A stretch of 64,000 bases of DNA, from assembly GCA_044449065.1 (NCBI GenBank), contig JBIOHP010000020.1, positions 6,860 through 70,859 of the forward strand, given 5' to 3'. Below are positions 46,737-55,886 of the stretch, in pieces. The stretch's first letter is position 1; each line of letters opens with the position of its first letter. The DNA comes from JBIOHP01 sp044449065. GTDB lineage: Bacteria; Bacteroidota; Ignavibacteria; UBA10030; SZUA-254. The notes beneath the pieces are model-generated. The model had not been told where the DNA came from and did not search any database. It saw only the letters and a list, made by a program, of their open reading frames with translations. The position numbers and the translations under genes were made by a program.

Positions 46737-47120
46737 GGTGAAATTCTCCATCTCTGAGGTTAAAATAACGCTGGTAAACCGACACTGCAATTTAAAAAAG
46801 GGGATGCCCAAAGTCAATAAAGCAACAAATTTAGTGGTATTTTGTATCCGGGGTTTTCCCAAAGAACTTTGCAGATTCCATTCCTAATAGATTCGCTGAA
46901 ATCCTTTGTTAGAGGACCGATTGGGGGAACTGTCCGAACGGTCCAGAGGGTCGGACATTTCATCAAGGTAATTTTTGGTTCGCACATACGCTATTTTTTA
47001 TAACCGGAATAGTTCATTTCATTAAAATTGCTTCTCACCCAAAATATTTTTATCTTTATCAGTTTTAAATTTTCACAAACCTCCCATTTTAACTTCGATG
47101 CACTTAATGATTAAGATATC

Positions 47121-47699
47121 ATGAAATCCGGTAAAAACCCACGACGTCCCAAAACGCTTTCCACTATTATTGTCAATAAAACTGATTTCCACAGAACGGT
47201 CACCCGTCTCGCCTACGAGATTGTTGAAAAAAATAAAGGCGCGAAAAATATCGCTCTTATTGGGATCAGAACACGGGGTGAATTCCTCGCCAAGCGTCTC
47301 GCTGAGAAAATAGCCGCCATCGAAAAGCACCCCATTAATACGGGTTTTCTCGATATAACCTTTTACCGGGATGATCTTCAGGGAAAATTAAATCAACCCG
47401 TGTTTAAAGGATCGGAAATTCCATTCGACGTTACGGGGAAAAATATCATCCTCGTCGATGATGTGCTCTACACAGGCAGGACAATCCGCGCGGCGCTTGG
47501 CGAGCTTGTCGATATGGGCAGACCGGATTCCATCCAACTGGCTGTGCTGATCGATAGGGGACATCGTGAAATGCCGATCACTGCAAATTTTGTCGGAAAA
47601 ATAGTCGCGACCGGTCTTGACCAGGAAATTAAAGTAAAGATGAACGAAATCGATAAAGAGGATGCAGTGCTCCTCGTCTCAACGAAGAAGGAAAAATAA
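47121..47699 (+). CDS. pyrR: PyrR, bifunctional pyrimidine regulator / uracil phosphoribosyltransferase
   Basis: This 192-residue protein has the phosphoribosyltransferase motif IILVDDVLYTGRTIRAAL (about 110-127) and the family-specific AVLIDRGHREMPITANFVGK segment. It starts near VTRLAYEIVEKN. These together identify PyrR rather than Upp. It binds pyr mRNA and can make UMP from uracil. It lies three bases upstream of pyrB. No clear attenuator is seen in the 258-bp upstream spacer. Confidence 0.93.
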   Translation: MKSGKNPRRPKTLSTIIVNKTDFHRTVTRLAYEIVEKNKGAKNIALIGIRTRGEFLAKRLAEKIAAIEKHPINTGFLDITFYRDDLQGKLNQPVFKGSEIPFDVTGKNIILVDDVLYTGRTIRAALGELVDMGRPDSIQLAVLIDRGHREMPITANFVGKIVATGLDQEIKVKMNEIDKEDAVLLVSTKKEK

Positions 47700-47702
47700 C
47701 GC

Positions 47703-48623
47703 ATGCCATTGAAATCACGACATCTGCTCGGTTTGGAGGGAGTGCCTAAAGAAGACATCCGGCTCATTCTCGATACGGCAAAATCATTCAGGGAAGTGCT
47801 CGACCGCCCGATCAAAAAAGTGCCGACCCTGCAGGGGAAAACAATCGTCAATCTTTTCTTTGAAAGCTCGACCCGAACCAGAATATCGTTTGAACTTGCC
47901 GAACGGCGCCTCTCCGCCGATGTGGTGAATTTTTCCGCCGACGCGAGCAGCGTAAAAAAAGGAGAGACGTTAAAAGATACCGCCCGCAATATCGAGGCGA
48001 TGAAGATCGATATGGTGGTGATACGCCACGCGGCGGCAGGCGCTCCGAAATTCTTAAGCGAGGTGATCGAATCGAATATTATCAACGCCGGAGATGGCGC
48101 ACACGAACACCCGACCCAGGCGCTGTTAGATATGTACAGCATCGAAGAACGCCACAATAAACTCGACGGGCTGCGGGTTTGCATCATCGGCGATATTGCA
48201 CATAGCAGGGTAGCGCTCTCGAATATTTACGGGCTGCAAACGATGGGAGCAACTGTTTCTGTTTGCGGTCCAAAGACGCTCATTCCCTACGATCTCGAAA
48301 AGCTTGGCGTCGACGTGTATTATGATATTGACGAGGCGATACGAAACGCGGATATATTAAATGTTTTACGGATTCAGCTTGAGCGGCAGGATAAGCCATT
48401 GTTTCCGAGTCTGCGTGAATACCGCCAGTACTTCGGGGTTACGAAAGAGCGGCTGCAAAAAGCCGGCAGGGATATTACCATATTGCATCCGGGACCGATT
48501 AACAGGGACGTTGAGCTTTCCGCCGATGTGGCTGATAGCGATGCATCGGTTATCTTGCGTCAGGTGCTGAACGGCGTCGCTGTGCGGATGGCTATTTTGT
48601 TCTTACTGGGGACTGGTGGATGA
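47703..48623 (+). CDS. pyrB: aspartate carbamoyltransferase, catalytic subunit
   Basis: This 306-residue protein has the carbamoyl-phosphate loop FFESSTRTRISFELA (about 55-65). It contains EHPTQALLDMY and an HPGPINRDVEL segment near the C-terminus, all strictly conserved in PyrB. It catalyses the first committed pyrimidine step. No pyrI regulatory gene is adjacent. It is three bases from pyrR. Its stop precedes a 358-bp gap packed with palindromic repeats before pyrC. Confidence 0.96.
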   Translation: MPLKSRHLLGLEGVPKEDIRLILDTAKSFREVLDRPIKKVPTLQGKTIVNLFFESSTRTRISFELAERRLSADVVNFSADASSVKKGETLKDTARNIEAMKIDMVVIRHAAAGAPKFLSEVIESNIINAGDGAHEHPTQALLDMYSIEERHNKLDGLRVCIIGDIAHSRVALSNIYGLQTMGATVSVCGPKTLIPYDLEKLGVDVYYDIDEAIRNADILNVLRIQLERQDKPLFPSLREYRQYFGVTKERLQKAGRDITILHPGPINRDVELSADVADSDASVILRQVLNGVAVRMAILFLLGTGG

Positions 48624-48640
48624 TGGATAATCCTCGTTCC

Positions 48641-48909
48641 CACGCTATGCGTGGTAATGACGTCCGGCGACGCTCCGCGTCGATTTACTGAGGATGCAAA
48701 AATTGGGTATCAAATAATCGGCGGGTTTTTGTACAGCAAAGCTCTGCTTTGCTGAAAAGATGCAGTGATGTGAGGAGATCGCAACGTTCCGCTGTTGCGG
48801 AACTCGCGATGACGCTTTATTCTCATTACCACGCTCCGCGTGGTAATGATGTTTCGCGACGCTCTGCGTCGGTTTACTGAAGCAACAACAAAGCTGGAGC
48901 TTTGTTGTA
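48641..48909. repeat. cluster of perfect palindromes and a 52-bp direct repeat
   Basis: A 52-bp unit at 48641-48692 recurs at 48830-48881 (44 of 52 identical). Hairpins: CCACGC/GCGTGG (48641-48655), CGACGC/GCGTCG (48669-48683), a 9-base stem (48735-48755), CGCAAC/GTTGCG (48781-48800), an 11-base perfect stem (48825-48849), and an 11-base stem with a 2-base loop (48886-48909). It fills most of the 358-bp spacer between pyrB and pyrC; no gene seen. Confidence 0.75.
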
Positions 48910-48981
48910 CAAAATCAGAAATTTGCATCGAAATAATAGTCAATCAAAATAATTACACAATTTGTTAAGCACTAACTTCCA

Positions 48982-50256
48982 ATGAACATTCTCTTACAAA
49001 ACGGCAGGGTAATAGATCCGGCCGCGGGAACCGATAAAGTTTGCGACATTCATATCGTCGACGGCGTCATCCAAAAAATTGGCTCCAAACTGGCGGGTGA
49101 TAAAGAAACAAAACGTTACGATCTGAAGAAAAAGATCATCGCCCCGGGTTTTATCGATATGCACGTTCACTTCCGCGAGCCGGGATTTGAACATAAGGAA
49201 ACGATTGCCACCGGTTGTCTATCGGCGGCGGCGGGCGGGTTCACAGCGGTGTGCTGCATGCCGAATACCAACCCCGCAATCGACGAGGCGGCGGTGGTGC
49301 GCGATATTGAGCAGCGGGCAAAAAACGCCCAGCGCATCGTTGACGTCTATTCTATTGCCGCCATCTCGAAGAAAAGAGAGGGGAAGGAGCTTGCCCCAAT
49401 GATGGAAATGGCAGAGGCGGGAGCGCTTGGTTTCACCGATGATGGAGCGCCGGTGGAAAACTCCAGCTTAATGCGCCTCGCGCTCGAATACGCCTCTATG
49501 ACCAACAAACCCGTCATCCAGCATGCCGAAGAGGTGGCGCTCACTAAAGGCGGCGTGATGAACGAAGGTTTCGTATCGACCACGCTCGGCATGCAGCCGA
49601 TTCCCCACGTGGCGGAAGAAATGGTCGTCGCGCGCGATCTCACGCTGACGGAATACGTTCAGGCGCAATATCATGTCGCGCATATCAGCACGCGCGGCTC
49701 GGTTGAGCTTGTTCGCAAAGCGAAAAAGAGAAAGCTGAAGGTCACGTGCGAGGTTACGCCGCATCATTTCACATTAACCGATGAAGCCGTTCGTTCGTTC
49801 GACACCAACACCAAAATGAATCCTCCGCTGCGCACCGCCGATGACGTCGATGCCATGAAAGAAGGTCTCCGCGACGGCACCATCGACGTGATAGCGACGG
49901 ATCATGCGCCGCATTCCTTCGACGAAAAGCAGGTGGAATATCTTTACGCTCCGTTTGGTATAGTAGGTCTGGAAACCGCCATTGGGCTGGCGTTCACGGA
50001 GTTGGTGCACAGGCGGGTTATTTCAGTCTCTCAATTAATAGAAAAATTTTCGGTTAATCCCCGGAATATCCTACACCTGCCGAAAATAAAAATCGCGGCA
50101 GGTGAAAAAGCCAACCTCACGATCCTCGACCCGGATTTTGAGTGGGAGGTGGACGTTCAGTCCTTCAAATCCAAATCAAAAAACTCCCCCTTCCACGGCA
50201 AAAAACTCAAAGGCAAAGTGTTCGGGATTGTAAATAATGGGGAGTGGACGTTGTAG
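48982..50256 (+). CDS. pyrC: dihydroorotase
   Basis: The 424-residue amidohydrolase has IAPGFIDMHVHFREPGFEHKE (the zinc site His-x-His and following Arg). It then has CMPNTNPAID, HAEEV, HVAHISTRGSVEL, a VTPHHFTLTDE helix, and the ATDHAPHSFDEK motif. These are classical type I (PyrC/PyrX) dihydroorotase features. It closes the ring to dihydroorotate. It follows pyrR and pyrB in order, but the repeat-filled gap suggests it may have its own promoter. Confidence 0.95.
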   Translation: MNILLQNGRVIDPAAGTDKVCDIHIVDGVIQKIGSKLAGDKETKRYDLKKKIIAPGFIDMHVHFREPGFEHKETIATGCLSAAAGGFTAVCCMPNTNPAIDEAAVVRDIEQRAKNAQRIVDVYSIAAISKKREGKELAPMMEMAEAGALGFTDDGAPVENSSLMRLALEYASMTNKPVIQHAEEVALTKGGVMNEGFVSTTLGMQPIPHVAEEMVVARDLTLTEYVQAQYHVAHISTRGSVELVRKAKKRKLKVTCEVTPHHFTLTDEAVRSFDTNTKMNPPLRTADDVDAMKEGLRDGTIDVIATDHAPHSFDEKQVEYLYAPFGIVGLETAIGLAFTELVHRRVISVSQLIEKFSVNPRNILHLPKIKIAAGEKANLTILDPDFEWEVDVQSFKSKSKNSPFHGKKLKGKVFGIVNNGEWTL

Positions 50257-50459
50257 GAATAGTTACTAGCTGCGTGTGGACATATGCCCACTCATGGAAA
50301 AATTTTAAGAGATTGATTGAAATACTCATTAAATGTTATGAAATGAAGTCTAACATAAATTTTCATAATTGTCTAATAAAATCTATTTTAAAAAAATCAT
50401 ATATAGACCTTTTATTTTCTCAAATCTTAATTTAATCAATCACTTTTTCAGGAGTAACA

Positions 50460-50696
50460 ATGAAATATAATTATAGAAAAATTGGCATCATCCTGCTGAT
50501 CGTTGGAATCCTCCTCATCTTGGTTCGCATTCCATACTATCAGAGTGAGTATAACAGAATCCAATATAGTCCGGTGGGTCCTCCCGCGATACCAGCATTA
50601 GAAAATCTACAAATGATAAGTAACTTTATGCTTTATAGTGGTGGAATTTGTATTGTCGTCGGAGCGATAATGTTCCTTGGAAATAAAAAAAGTTAA
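50460..50696 (+). CDS. small two-helix membrane protein
   Basis: This 78-residue protein has two membrane helices (about 8-25, IGIILLIVGILLILV; and about 55-72, LYSGGICIVVGAIMFLG). A proline-rich stretch (PVGPPAIP) lies in the loop between them. A strong ribosome site (CAGGAG) lies seven bases before ATG 50460, which makes it likely to be a real gene. Function unknown. It begins an AT-rich accessory stretch after pyrC. Confidence 0.7.
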   Translation: MKYNYRKIGIILLIVGILLILVRIPYYQSEYNRIQYSPVGPPAIPALENLQMISNFMLYSGGICIVVGAIMFLGNKKS

Positions 50697-50804
50697 ATTT
50701 ATAACTGAAAGTTTGTCCATGTTATTATACCATTTGTCACTTTATATAGGGGAGATTGTATTCTTTCTTGAAGTGGATTTATTTCAATGGTCTAACCGTT
50801 TACT

Positions 50805-51596
50805 ATGACACCAGATAGAAAACCCGATCTTCATGTTGTCTCACTACATTACACATTGCGAAAAAATGAAAAATTATCTTATGTGAATCCACCTGCATTG
50901 AAGTTTGACTCACCAGAAGGAAATTTTGAACTTGCTGATGGTAAGCTAAGGTGTGAAATGAAAAAAAACTTCGCAACTGAAGAGGAGGCACGAAAAGTTG
51001 TTGATCCTTTTTTGAAGGCATGGGAAATAGACGCCGATCTTCGATTAGGTCGGGGGACTTTACGATTTGACTTCAAACGTGCTGAAATTGTGGACCGCTC
51101 ACCGGTTATACCCGATGATAATCATAAGCACATAATTTTATCTGCAGAAACGGGAGCTATCTCAGTCGCTGGCCATTCTGCGATTATATGTAGAACCCAA
51201 AACACTTATCCAGAGCCACCGCGCTCTTTTCGCCTAACCCCTGATGCAGATAGCCTCTGGTTTAGGTATCAAGGTTACTTGGATGGGCGTGAACCCTTAC
51301 TATCAATGGTTTATTTCTGTCTCACTGTACTTGAATCTACTGCGAATGGTCGGAATTCGGCATCTCGAAAGTATAATATAGCACTTACTATTCTTGACAA
51401 GATAGGTGATTTGACCAGCAAGCACGGCGATCACCGAATAGCTCGAAAAGCTAGTAAAGGTGGTAATCCGCCTCTTACCGGAGAGGAATGCGTCTGGCTA
51501 GAAACTGCTGTAAAACTACTGATTTGGCGAGTCGGGGATAATTTGGAAGCCATATCTTTATCTCCTATCACGATGGCTGATCTTCCAAAAATCTGA
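50805..51596 (+). CDS. hypothetical protein
   Basis: This 263-residue soluble protein has no signal peptide. It has an N-terminal beta-rich half (HVVSLHYTLRKNEKLSYVNP, then FELADGKLRCEM) and a helical C-terminal half (LLSMVYFCLTVLES, then YNIALTILDKIGDLTSK). No family is recognised. The layout hints at an uncharacterised accessory protein of phage or island type, in DNA visibly richer in A and T than the pyr genes next to it. Confidence 0.6.
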   Translation: MTPDRKPDLHVVSLHYTLRKNEKLSYVNPPALKFDSPEGNFELADGKLRCEMKKNFATEEEARKVVDPFLKAWEIDADLRLGRGTLRFDFKRAEIVDRSPVIPDDNHKHIILSAETGAISVAGHSAIICRTQNTYPEPPRSFRLTPDADSLWFRYQGYLDGREPLLSMVYFCLTVLESTANGRNSASRKYNIALTILDKIGDLTSKHGDHRIARKASKGGNPPLTGEECVWLETAVKLLIWRVGDNLEAISLSPITMADLPKI

Positions 51597-51845
51597 TTAT
51601 AGTTTCACTTTAATTTTCGCTTTCTTACCGAGTTTCGGAAAAAGTACAACAAAGGTTTTCCCTGCTCTCTAGATTATTATATATTTCATTGTATTGAGAT
51701 TAATTTCCCCTTTCATACTTCCTTTTCTTTCGTTTATGCAACGAATTCTTCGTTGGTACTTTTTTTCTATATCGGATTTAAACCACGAGGGATTATTAGA
51801 TTTTTGGTTATATTATAGTCGAATATACTCTGGAGAATCGATTAA

Positions 51846-52805
51846 ATGATGAGTGATGAAGAATTCGAACAACACCTTATCTCACAATTGGAGATTATCG
51901 ACCAATTCCTCACCAAGAACGAAATTGATTTAATTGACCGTCCTTTTGTTGCTGCTGACATATTTATAAAAACATGCGTGTTGAGCGTTAACGGTTACCC
52001 ACCAGATTATTATTTTGTTCAACCGTGGTTCAAGCAGATCATCGTCCCGATCAAAAGATGGTACATGACCAAATATGGAGCAAATTCGATCAAGCGAAAG
52101 GACAGCCGAGCTAAGGGGGTAGTACTCCACACTGGTGCTCTCTACGAATTATCGATACCACTCACAGTTATCGTTCCTAAGGGAGAAATAAGAGAGTTCA
52201 TTTTCCCGAAAGAAATACTTTCCTTTGAAACAGAAACAGATTTTGTTAAAGACTTGCCGAACTTTCAGCCAACTAGTTCAGAAGCAAATTCCTTTTATCA
52301 AGATGTTCGAATCGCCGTTAACCTAACCAGGTCTATAAATAACAATCTCAAGAATTGTAATTTTAGACATGAGATTTGCCGCGAGCTATCTGCCGGAATT
52401 GAAGTACACGTTCAAAAGGCTGTGGACGATATATTATCAGGTTTGAACGACCGATTTTTAATATCATATTGGGAAATTCAGCTCGCTCTTGAAAAAACTA
52501 TGAAAGTTCTAATTATTCAGTCCGACGTACAAAATATTGTAACGCACAATCTAATTACGTTGTGGGAGGCTCTAGAGAAATTAAAACCAGGATTGATTCG
52601 AAAAGAACATCTCCTGAAGTTCCCCGAGCCTCAGATAGTTATGCAGTATCGATATGGAAAAGGTCCTAAAATCAAGAAGGTAGAAGTATATAACAACTAT
52701 ATTAACGCCTTACGCATTCTTGATGTTTTGACAATGGAATTTGAAAGGGAAGTGTTAGGCCAGAACGTCGTATTCTACTTAGGAAAACTACCTTGGCAAG
52801 AATGA
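51846..52805 (+). CDS. hypothetical protein
   Basis: This 319-residue soluble protein starts MMSDEEFEQHLISQLE. It is mostly helical, with a mid-protein beta segment (LYELSIPLTVIVPKGEIRE) and a C-terminal helix-rich part (SYWEIQLALEKTMKVLIIQ, then NALRILDVLTMEFEREVL). No catalytic motif seen. The 249-bp spacers on either side contain nothing I can support. It may belong to the same AT-rich insertion as the gene at 50805. Confidence 0.65.
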   Translation: MMSDEEFEQHLISQLEIIDQFLTKNEIDLIDRPFVAADIFIKTCVLSVNGYPPDYYFVQPWFKQIIVPIKRWYMTKYGANSIKRKDSRAKGVVLHTGALYELSIPLTVIVPKGEIREFIFPKEILSFETETDFVKDLPNFQPTSSEANSFYQDVRIAVNLTRSINNNLKNCNFRHEICRELSAGIEVHVQKAVDDILSGLNDRFLISYWEIQLALEKTMKVLIIQSDVQNIVTHNLITLWEALEKLKPGLIRKEHLLKFPEPQIVMQYRYGKGPKIKKVEVYNNYINALRILDVLTMEFEREVLGQNVVFYLGKLPWQE

Positions 52806-52910
52806 AGTTGCCATTGGACTTCCAATCTCTCATTGCTTTCACCTAAAACACATGTCAGCTTCTTGTCTCGCATCTAAATGTACATCAAGTACAACTATTT
52901 AAGTTAAACA

Positions 52911-53020
52911 TTTGCCTTTTGATTTGTTAGTGTTTATTATTCCAGCATAAAACGCATTATAAACATCCATCTGGAGTAGTGACTATGAAACAGACGCTAC
53001 TGATATGTATTCTCGTTTAG
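52911..53020 (+). pseudogene. decayed duplicate of the leader and 5' end of the 53565 gene
   Basis: This 110-bp stretch matches 53491-53600 at about 93 of 110 positions, offset by 580 bp. Both contain the same CCATCTGGAGTAGTGACT leader and ATGAAACAG start. Here the frame ends at a TAG after 11 codons (MKQTLLICILV), so only the signal-peptide start survives. The downstream part has been replaced by an unrelated RhuM fragment. Confidence 0.7.
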
Positions 53021-53066
53021 TCCCTGCTTATAAGGACGTTCTCCAAACATAAGTCATCATGGAAAT

Positions 53067-53403
53067 ATGAGTCAATCAAAAGAAATTATCCCACAGGAAT
53101 CAGATTTTCTTCTCTACACCACACCCGAAGGTGACATAAGGGTCGATGTGCTGTTTGCGGGTGAAACGGTCTGGCTTACTCAGAAACGCATGGCCGATTT
53201 GTTTGGAGTAGAAGTGAACACGATCAATTACCACCTCAAGGAGGTATTCAAGAGCGGCGAATTGAACGATGAGTCAACTATTCGAAAATTTCGAATAGTT
53301 CAAACTGAAGGCCAGCGGGAGATTAAACCTAGAGACGCAAAAGTACCTCGGTGAACAAAAGAACGTAAGGAACACCGGCAGGAAAAAGAAGAAAAGAAAA
53401 TAG
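53067..53403 (+). pseudogene. truncated RhuM-family gene fragment
   Basis: The first 86 codons read as the RhuM (virulence/Fic-associated) N-terminus: FAGETVWLTQKRMADLFGV, NYHLKEVFKSGEL, STIRKFRIVQTEGQREI. Intact RhuM proteins are about 330 residues and continue with a conserved repeat. Here, the frame ends at 53354 and coding-like sequence continues in another frame as ETQKYLGEQKNVRNTGRKK to a stop at 53403. A deletion or frameshift joined two pieces. It is non-functional. Confidence 0.75.
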
Positions 53404-53564
53404 GGTAGATATCGTTTTTCAAAATCGATAAAGTTTTATGAGTTATGTTCGGAAGCATTGAGCTAAGCGTAAGACTTTTGAACTTGGCAATTTGCCTTTT
53501 AATTAGATAGTGTTTATTTTTCCTGCATAAAACTCATTAAAAATATCCATCTGGAGTAGTGACT

Positions 53565-54812
53565 ATGAAACAGATGTTATTATTATGTACTTTCGTTTTC
53601 TTATGCGGTAACAGCCATGCGTATGCACAATGGGTTCAAACAAGTGGACCTTACGGGGGTACCGTTTACTCGCTTACCATGATCGGTTCTAATATTTTTG
53701 CTGGAACTGATAGCGGCATATTTATCTCATCAAACAAAGGTGCAATTTGGAATGCCGTAAACATTGGATTAAAAAAAACAGTTGTCCAGGCATTTGCTGC
53801 ATATCCCAATGTGGCAGGTGACACAAATCTTTACGCCGGAACAGGTAACGGTGTATTGCTCTCCACCGATAACGGAACGACCTGGAACGCGACCGAAATG
53901 CCTTATAGTATCAAAACTCTTGTTGTCAGTCCCGATATGAAAGGTGGAGCGAATCTTTTCGCCGGGACTAGTTCCCTTGGCGGGGGAGAAGTTTATCTAT
54001 CCACCAACAACGGCATGAACTGGAATAGGACTTCATTGGAGGCGAGTATCAAAATACTTGCCGTGAGTCCAACCTGGATAGATGGCATGAATATTTATGC
54101 CGGGACTTTTGGAGACGGAGTATTCGTTTCCACAAATAACGGTTCGAATTGGGATGCACTCAATAACGGCTTGACCTACCAGTATGTTTTAACCCTTGTA
54201 GTAAGAGGCACAAATCTCTTTGCAGGAACTTATGGCGCCGGGGTCTTTTTTTCCACAAATAGCGGGGCAAGCTGGAGGGCGGTGAATAAAGGTTTAACAA
54301 GTGGATCCATATTTACGCTTATGGTAGCGGGCACAAATCTTTTTGCGGGAACGGGCGATGGAGTTTTTCTTTCCACAGATAACGGTACAAACTGGACTTC
54401 GGTTAATGCGGGTTTGGAGGGTTCATACGGGATGTCGCTTGCCGTTTTCGGTACGGATCTCTTCGTAGGGACTCTCACTGGTGTTTGGCGTAGACCGCTA
54501 TCGGAGATGATTACGTCTGTGTATGAAAATTCCGGTGGCGAGTTGCCGAAGAGCTTTGCACTCGAGCAAAATTATCCAAACCCATTCAATCCCTCAACTC
54601 AGATACACTTCTCCTTACCCAAAGCTGGATACGTCTCATTGAAAATATATGACCTGCTTGGCAAAGATGTTGCAACACTAATTGCTCAGGATCTTCACGC
54701 CGGCAATTACACAACGGATTGGAATGCGACGAGTATTGCAAGCGGAGTGTACATATATCGTCTCCAAGCGGGAAATTACATAGAAACAAAGAAGCTTGTT
54801 TTGATGAAATAG
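53565..54812 (+). CDS. secreted T9SS cargo with beta-propeller (BNR-type) repeats
   Basis: I start at ATG 53565 (GGAG upstream). The product has 415 residues. A signal peptide (KQMLLLCTFVFLCGNSHAYA) is followed by six or so repeats with the pattern LFAGT.GVF.STNNG..W..., as in TSGIFISSNKGAIWNAVNIG-like blades. These are sialidase/BNR-type propeller blades. The C-terminus is a type IX sorting domain: EQNYPNPFNPSTQIHFSLP, LKIYDLLGKDV, then SGVYIYRL and final KLVLMK. The substrate or ligand is unknown. Confidence 0.9.
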   Translation: MKQMLLLCTFVFLCGNSHAYAQWVQTSGPYGGTVYSLTMIGSNIFAGTDSGIFISSNKGAIWNAVNIGLKKTVVQAFAAYPNVAGDTNLYAGTGNGVLLSTDNGTTWNATEMPYSIKTLVVSPDMKGGANLFAGTSSLGGGEVYLSTNNGMNWNRTSLEASIKILAVSPTWIDGMNIYAGTFGDGVFVSTNNGSNWDALNNGLTYQYVLTLVVRGTNLFAGTYGAGVFFSTNSGASWRAVNKGLTSGSIFTLMVAGTNLFAGTGDGVFLSTDNGTNWTSVNAGLEGSYGMSLAVFGTDLFVGTLTGVWRRPLSEMITSVYENSGGELPKSFALEQNYPNPFNPSTQIHFSLPKAGYVSLKIYDLLGKDVATLIAQDLHAGNYTTDWNATSIASGVYIYRLQAGNYIETKKLVLMK

Positions 54813-54884
54813 AGAATTGTACTATATATCATCCATGCTATGCCACTACTCAACCATGTATTCACAAAGGAATAGGAGTTATTA

Positions 54885-55532
54885 ATGAAACAGGTCATCG
54901 CGGTGTTCGTAGGAATGTTCTGTGTGGTTTTACTCTTCGCGGGATGCGCGTCCACCATCCAGGGCACTTCTGATTCTAAAAAAGAGAGTCTTGCCCGCGC
55001 CAAATCGATTGAAGATTCTCTGAAAATGGCAAAGCTCTTTGCGATTGAGCAATTTCCCTATATCAAAGGAAGCAAATGGAGCGGCGTAATACCGGTTGCC
55101 GATCCCACCGAGATCCCTGATCCGAACCGTGATTACAAATTATTGTTCGAATTTACTGCCAATAATCCTGATTCGCTCGCCAGGGAAATTAACAGCGGCC
55201 TGGATGAAGTTGCGCGAGTTCTCAATCTTCATGTTGCGTCGGGTATTCCGGCGAAGAAACTCATTCCGGTTATCGTAGTTCAAGGTCCCGGTCTTGACGC
55301 CCTCACGACAAATGAACACTATAAGAAAAAACATTCCACAGATAACCCCAACTTGAAAATTATTCATGACCTTGTAGGCGCCGGAGCAAAGTTTATCGCC
55401 TGCGGACAAGCCATGGCTTTTTTTGAATTAACAAAAGAAGATCTTTTACCGGAAATAAAAATATCGCTTACCGCACAGACGGTCTTCTCAAATTACCAAC
55501 TCCAGGGATTTATTTTGTATTCGATAAAATAG
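54885..55532 (+). CDS. DsrE/DsrF-like lipoprotein
   Basis: This 215-residue protein has lipobox LLFAGC with Cys21, followed by a polar linker. The core resembles the DsrE fold: YKLLFEFTANNPDSL, VIVVQGPGLDAL, IHDLVGAGAKFIACGQAM and a final FSNYQLQGF. The Cys in IACGQAM matches the conserved cysteine of DsrE-like sulfur-relay proteins, though here it is exported and membrane-anchored. It lies after the T9SS cargo on the same strand, with GGAG nine bases upstream. Confidence 0.8.
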   Translation: MKQVIAVFVGMFCVVLLFAGCASTIQGTSDSKKESLARAKSIEDSLKMAKLFAIEQFPYIKGSKWSGVIPVADPTEIPDPNRDYKLLFEFTANNPDSLAREINSGLDEVARVLNLHVASGIPAKKLIPVIVVQGPGLDALTTNEHYKKKHSTDNPNLKIIHDLVGAGAKFIACGQAMAFFELTKEDLLPEIKISLTAQTVFSNYQLQGFILYSIK

Positions 55533-55886
55533 ACCGCAAAGAGGATTGTCTCACCATTGAAAGGTTAATATTCTCTTAGTTAGCAAGTGAATTTCACTCC
55601 CTCTTCAACAATGATGCCATGCCGGACTGTATCGATATGAAACATATCACTGGCTATGTGCCGTTTTTCACATATTTTTGAAGATATTTCCCCCACCCAT
55701 CGGGAACCTGATTGGTTTTCATCTCATTTTCATCTACCTCGATTATATTATAATGGGTAATAACGCCCATTAATTTTATCCTTTTGAAAAAAAATTGTAT
55801 ACTATGATATATTTATTTATTTGCAAGCAACGGACGGAGTGTTTGCGTTTATTACGGTGTACGTTCAGCTATAGGGGTGCGAACGT
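55533..55886. other. 354-bp spacer with one weak hairpin
   Basis: The only structure I see is a perfect 7-base stem TAATGGG/CCCATTA at 55751-55772 (loop of eight) followed by a T-rich stretch, perhaps a weak terminator. No gene, tRNA or repeat seen. AT-rich DNA near 55795-55820 may hold the promoter of the glycosyltransferase. Confidence 0.4.

Noticed and set aside
46863..47120. Possible PyrR attenuator or riboswitch upstream of pyrR
   Set aside because: A GTCCGA/TCGGAC pair is present near 46935-46960 but lacks the anti-terminator layout and T run, and is far from the gene.
50244..50435. 63-codon frame overlapping the end of pyrC
   Set aside because: No ribosome site, overlaps a known gene and is composed of low-complexity AT-rich codons.
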